A stretch of 64,000 nt of DNA from NCBI RefSeq assembly GCF_004342985.1, contig NZ_SMBO01000003.1, positions 124,001-188,000 of the forward strand. The letters are read 5' to 3'. A program made the position numbers and the translations under genes. The notes beneath the pieces are model-generated. The model was given only the letters and a program-made list of their open reading frames with translations. It was not told where the DNA came from and did no database searches. Positions 61,082-64,000 of this stretch are shown piece by piece (the first letter of the stretch is position 1; every line of letters begins with the position of its first letter). Source of the stretch: Novosphingobium sp. PhB57. Lineage in GTDB: Bacteria; Pseudomonadota; Alphaproteobacteria; Sphingomonadales; Sphingomonadaceae.

Positions 61082-62922
61082 GCCGCCAGCGCAAGATCGC
61101 CCTCGTCGGCAACCCGAATGCGGGCAAGAGCGCGCTGTTCAACGCGCTTACCGGCGCCCGCCAGAAGATCGCGAACTATCCCGGCGTGACCGTGGAACGA
61201 AAGTCCGGCCGCATGGTCCTGCCGACGGGCGAGCCGGTGGAGATGACCGACCTTCCGGGCGCCTACGGCCTCGACGCCACCAGCCCCGACGAGGAAGTGA
61301 CCTCCAAGGTCATCGCCGGCAAGTTCGCAGGCGAGGCGGAGCCGGACGTTCTGGTTATCGTGCTCGATGCCTCCAACCTCGAACAGCACCTGGTCTTTGC
61401 GCAGGAACTGTTGGCGCTGGGCAAGCCTTCCGTCGTCGCGCTCAACATGGTGGACCTTGCCGAACGCGACGGGCTCGTGCTCGACGCGGCCGTGTTGCAG
61501 GAAGAACTGGGCGTTCGCGTGGTGCCGACTGTGGCCGTGCGCCGCCGCGGGCTCGCCGAACTGGGCGAGGCGATCGCCTCGGCCGAAACGCGCCACGCCG
61601 GGCCAGGCCTGACCGACCTCGGGCCGACCGAGCGCCGCGTCGCCGCCCATGCGATGGCCAATGCCGCGATCCTCTCGGAATCGAAGCAGCACCGGCTCCA
61701 CGCGCGGCTGGACCAGGTCCTGCTGAACCCCTGGCTGGGGCCGCTCATTCTCTTCGCGTTCCTGTTCGTGGTGTTCCAGGCCGTGTTCGCCTGGGCCGCG
61801 CCGCTGATGGACGGGTTGGACGCGGGCGCAGGCTGGCTTCACGATACGGTGAAGGCCTCCATGCCGCCCGGCCTGGTGCGCGACCTGCTGACTGACGGCG
61901 TCATTTCCGGCGTCGGCTCGGTGGTCGTCTTCCTGCCGCAGATCATCATCCTCTTCGCCTTCATCCTGGCGATGGAAGCCTCCGGCTACATGGCCCGCGC
62001 GGCGTTCCTGATGGATCGACTGATGGCCTATGTCGGGCTTTCGGGACGCAGCTTCATTCCGCTGCTCTCCAGCTTCGCCTGCGCCATTCCCGGGATCATG
62101 GCGACGCGCTCGATCACGGATCCCAAGGACCGCCTGACGACGATCCTGATCGCCCCGCTCATGACGTGCTCGGCGCGCCTTCCGGTCTATGCCGTGATCA
62201 TCGGCGCCTTCATCCCGAACACCAACCTCGGCTGGGGCATCGGCCTCCAGGGCGTGGTGCTCTTCGCGCTCTATGTGGCGGGCATTGTCGGGGCCATGGT
62301 CGTCGCGCTGCTGCTGCGCAGCTCGATCACCAAGGGCGCCGCTTCCGGCTTCATCATGGAAATGCCGAAGTACCAGATGCCCCGTCTCAAGGACATGGCG
62401 ATCGGCCTGTGGCAGCGCGCGTGGATCTTCCTGCGCCGCGCCGGTACGATCATCTTCACGGTCACGGTGGTGCTCTGGATCCTGTTGAACTTCCCGCAGG
62501 CCAAGCCTGGCGAGAGCCAGGTCGATGCCTCCATCGCGGGCAAGCTGGCGAACGGCCTGGCCGTGGTGGTCGAACCGATCGGCTTCAACCGCGACATGGC
62601 GCTGGCGCTGATCCCCGCCATGGCTGCGCGCGAAGTGGCGGTATCCTCGCTGGCGACGACCTATGCGGTGGACGCGGGCGACGACGAGGACCAGCAGGCC
62701 GTCGAACTGGGCGACCGTCTCAAGGGCCGCTGGACCCTGCCGATGGCGCTGGCCTTCCTGGCCTGGTTCGTTTTCGCCCCGCAGTGCATGTCCACCATCG
62801 CCGTGACCCGGCGTGAGACCAATGGCTGGAAATGGCCGACGTTCATGCTGGTATACCTTTTCGGCCTGGCCTACCTGGCGGCGGGGGTGACCTACTGGAT
62901 CGCGGTGGGCGCGGGATTGTAG
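61078..62922 (+). CDS. feoB: Ferrous iron transporter FeoB
   Basis: A 614-residue inner-membrane Fe(II) transporter with an N-terminal G domain: G1 GNPNAGKS at 11-18, G2 near YPGVTVE, G3 DLPG and G4 NMVD. Two Gate regions and about eight helices follow, with the conserved SFACAIPGIMATR and ALIPAMAAREV motifs. The ATG at 61078 overlaps the feoA stop. No feoC gene follows. Its expression is probably controlled by the dyad at 60795-60813. Confidence 0.95.
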   Translation: MSRQRKIALVGNPNAGKSALFNALTGARQKIANYPGVTVERKSGRMVLPTGEPVEMTDLPGAYGLDATSPDEEVTSKVIAGKFAGEAEPDVLVIVLDASNLEQHLVFAQELLALGKPSVVALNMVDLAERDGLVLDAAVLQEELGVRVVPTVAVRRRGLAELGEAIASAETRHAGPGLTDLGPTERRVAAHAMANAAILSESKQHRLHARLDQVLLNPWLGPLILFAFLFVVFQAVFAWAAPLMDGLDAGAGWLHDTVKASMPPGLVRDLLTDGVISGVGSVVVFLPQIIILFAFILAMEASGYMARAAFLMDRLMAYVGLSGRSFIPLLSSFACAIPGIMATRSITDPKDRLTTILIAPLMTCSARLPVYAVIIGAFIPNTNLGWGIGLQGVVLFALYVAGIVGAMVVALLLRSSITKGAASGFIMEMPKYQMPRLKDMAIGLWQRAWIFLRRAGTIIFTVTVVLWILLNFPQAKPGESQVDASIAGKLANGLAVVVEPIGFNRDMALALIPAMAAREVAVSSLATTYAVDAGDDEDQQAVELGDRLKGRWTLPMALAFLAWFVFAPQCMSTIAVTRRETNGWKWPTFMLVYLFGLAYLAAGVTYWIAVGAGL

Positions 62923-63003
62923 AAAACCCGGGGCGGCAGACTCGCGCAGGGCCGCTCCATTCGCTAACCCGTTCGCCGAGATTCAGAAGAAAGCGATTCC
63001 ATC

Positions 63004-63600
63004 ATGGCAGGCAGTGTCAACAAGGTCATTCTGATCGGCAACCTCGGAGCCGATCCCGAAGTGAAGTCGTTCCAGAACGGCGGGCGCATCGCCAACCTGC
63101 GCATCGCCACCTCGGAAAACTGGAAGGACCGCGCCACCGGAGAGCGCAAGGAGCGTACCGAGTGGCACTCCGTGGTGATCCAGAGCGAAGGCCTGGTCGG
63201 CGTGGTCGAGCGGTTCCTGCGCAAGGGTTCCAAGATCTACATCGAAGGCCAGCTGCGCACCCGCAAGTGGCAGGACCAGAACGGCAATGATCGCTACACC
63301 ACCGAAGTGTCGGTAGGCGGCATCGGCGGCGTGCTGACCATGCTCGACGGTGCCCAGGGTGGCAGCGGCGGTGCCGGTGGTGGCGGCGCTCGTGGCGGCG
63401 GCGGCTGGGGCGAAGGCGGCTCCTCGGGCGGCGGTTCGCGTTCGGGCGGCGGTTCGCGCGGCGGTGACGAATGGGGCAGCACGGGTGGCTCGTCTTCCGG
63501 CGGCTCGTCCTCGGGCGGTGCTTCCGGCGGCAGCGAATGGGGCCGGACCGGCAGCAGCGGCGGCTTCGGCGACGATCTGGACGACGACATTCCGTTCTGA
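63004..63600 (+). CDS. ssb: Single-stranded DNA-binding protein
   Basis: A 198-residue SSB that coats single-stranded DNA in replication and repair. The OB-fold (residues 1-115) starts [16 protein letters not shown] and includes the [10 protein letters not shown] and [11 protein letters not shown] segments. A long Gly/Ser-rich linker (118-185) follows, then the acidic tip DDDIPF that binds partner proteins. The linker is dense in repeated Gly-Gly-Ser codons, which may be unstable. It is followed by a clear terminator. Confidence 0.96.
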   Translation: MAGSVNKVILIGNLGADPEVKSFQNGGRIANLRIATSENWKDRATGERKERTEWHSVVIQSEGLVGVVERFLRKGSKIYIEGQLRTRKWQDQNGNDRYTTEVSVGGIGGVLTMLDGAQGGSGGAGGGGARGGGGWGEGGSSGGGSRSGGGSRGGDEWGSTGGSSSGGSSSGGASGGSEWGRTGSSGGFGDDLDDDIPF

Positions 63601-63636
63601 TCGTTTCGGCCCCTGCCGGACGACATCAAAATCGAA

Positions 63637-63668
63637 AACCCCGGGAGCCTGTCGCTCTCGGGGTTTTT
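63637..63668 (+). terminator. Rho-independent terminator of ssb
   Basis: AACCCCGGGAG (63637-63647) pairs with CTCTCGGGGTT (63655-63665) with one G-U pair, around a 7-base loop, and leads into TTTTT at 63664-63668. Confidence 0.92.
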
Positions 63669-63704
63669 CGTTAGTGCCAAACAGGGAATATGCGGCGCGG
63701 GACC

Positions 63705-64000
63705 TTATGTCAGGAAGGGTGCCAGAACTCGTGTGCCGATGAAGCCGCAGCCCGTTCCGGCCAGTCCCGCCGCCAGGAACAGAAGCTCCTCGCGCATGTC
63801 GAGCAGCCCGGCAAAGCGCAGGCGCACCCATTTCATCACCAAAGCGGGCGCTTCCATGAGGCCGACGGCGAGGACCAGGCCGAGCTGTCCCCATAGGAGA
63901 TAGCCGGCAAATCCAGCGCCGGACAGCCACACCAGCTTGACCACGCTCGCTTCCAGGGTGGCGCGGATCCGGCCGGTGGCTGTCAGCGCCTCGTTCGCGG
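63705..64000 (-). CDS. C-terminal part of an integral membrane protein (polysaccharide flippase-like)
   Basis: The minus-strand frame is open from the window edge and ends at 63705, giving about 98 residues. It holds hydrophobic helices (LVWLSGAGFAGYLLWGQLGLVLAVGLME and a second, LLFLAAGLAGTGCGFIGTRVL, each seen as separate segments). They are preceded by NEALTATGRIRATLEAS. The form resembles the C-terminal helices of oligosaccharide flippases (MATE/Wzx-like), but the piece is too short for a firm call. The start lies beyond 64000. Confidence 0.45.
   Translation of the reverse strand, partial: ANEALTATGRIRATLEASVVKLVWLSGAGFAGYLLWGQLGLVLAVGLMEAPALVMKWVRLRFAGLLDMREELLFLAAGLAGTGCGFIGTRVLAPFLT

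Noticed and set aside
62965..62985. Possible LexA box before ssb
   Set aside because: A GTTC is followed by ATTC at six bases rather than GTTC at seven, so the match is not good enough.
63350..63560. Repetitive Gly/Ser codon tract as a DNA repeat element
   Set aside because: It is the normal low-complexity linker of SSB, not an independent repeat.
1..64000. CRISPR arrays, rRNA genes, insertion sequences or integrases
   Set aside because: No regularly spaced repeats, rRNA-like sequence or transposase/integrase motifs were recognised anywhere in the window.

Overview
The window reads as chromosomal DNA from a high-GC alphaproteobacterium, most likely a sphingomonad (Novosphingobium/Sphingobium-like). 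Four things point that way: three large TonB-dependent receptors with short signal peptides, a VanA/VanR pair with Caulobacter-type operators, an alphaproteobacterial LexA box (GTTC-N7-GTTC) before dinB, and COQ9 and DUF1134/EipA-type genes. The genus is inferred; no rRNA is present.

Layout. (1) 1-7430: one tightly packed catabolic operon. It holds two hot-dog-fold hydratases, two CaiB/BaiF CoA-transferases, a 3-hydroxyisobutyrate-dehydrogenase-type enzyme, an SMP-30 lactonase and an aldehyde dehydrogenase. (2) 7462-9396: vanA and vanR behind a promoter carrying two perfect ATTGGATCCAAT operators; no vanB reductase is in the window. (3) 9442-21030: an FAD dehydrogenase, esterase, SDR, TonB receptor, FAD-linked 2-hydroxyacid-type dehydrogenase, MFS carrier, and AraC and FadR-type regulators. 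An AGATAGGTT element recurs at two promoters here. (4) 21051-29916: general genes, including LexA-controlled dinB, a cNMP-domain thioredoxin-reductase homologue without CxxC, a DapA-like aldolase and a divergent SDR/IclR pair. (5) 30046-39400: a second TonB receptor, orphan xdhC, a FUSC exporter, and a divergent TbpB-like lipoprotein / SLAM translocon pair whose SLAM start is irregular. (6) 39562-45073: a decayed stretch. A frameshifted, truncated LuxE/PaaK-type ligase is joined to a 5'-truncated alpha/beta hydrolase. Two divergent regulator/transporter pairs follow (XRE-cupin/EamA and HxlR/MFS) with operators over the start codons. (7) 45304-51592: a nutrient-scavenging cluster of GPH-type transporter, ROK regulator, TonB receptor and glycerophosphodiester phosphodiesterase. 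(8) 51741-52240: a DUF1214 remnant and tRNA-Ser(GCU). (9) 52498-64000: core genome with EipA-like protein, aromatic aminotransferase, a six-gene SCO1-ribDE operon, ankyrin protein, COQ9, feoAB, ssb and the end of a membrane protein.

How the genes work together. Regions 1-3 look like a substrate-specific catabolic island: outer-membrane uptake (TonB receptor), ester hydrolysis, alcohol and hydroxyacid oxidation, O-demethylation by VanA, then CoA activation, hydration and oxidation of a branched or dicarboxylic acid. The substrate cannot be read from sequence. The TbpB-like/SLAM pair suggests a surface-exposed lipoprotein system. The change from catabolic and decaying genes to housekeeping genes occurs at tRNA-Ser, a typical boundary, though no integrase or att repeat was seen.
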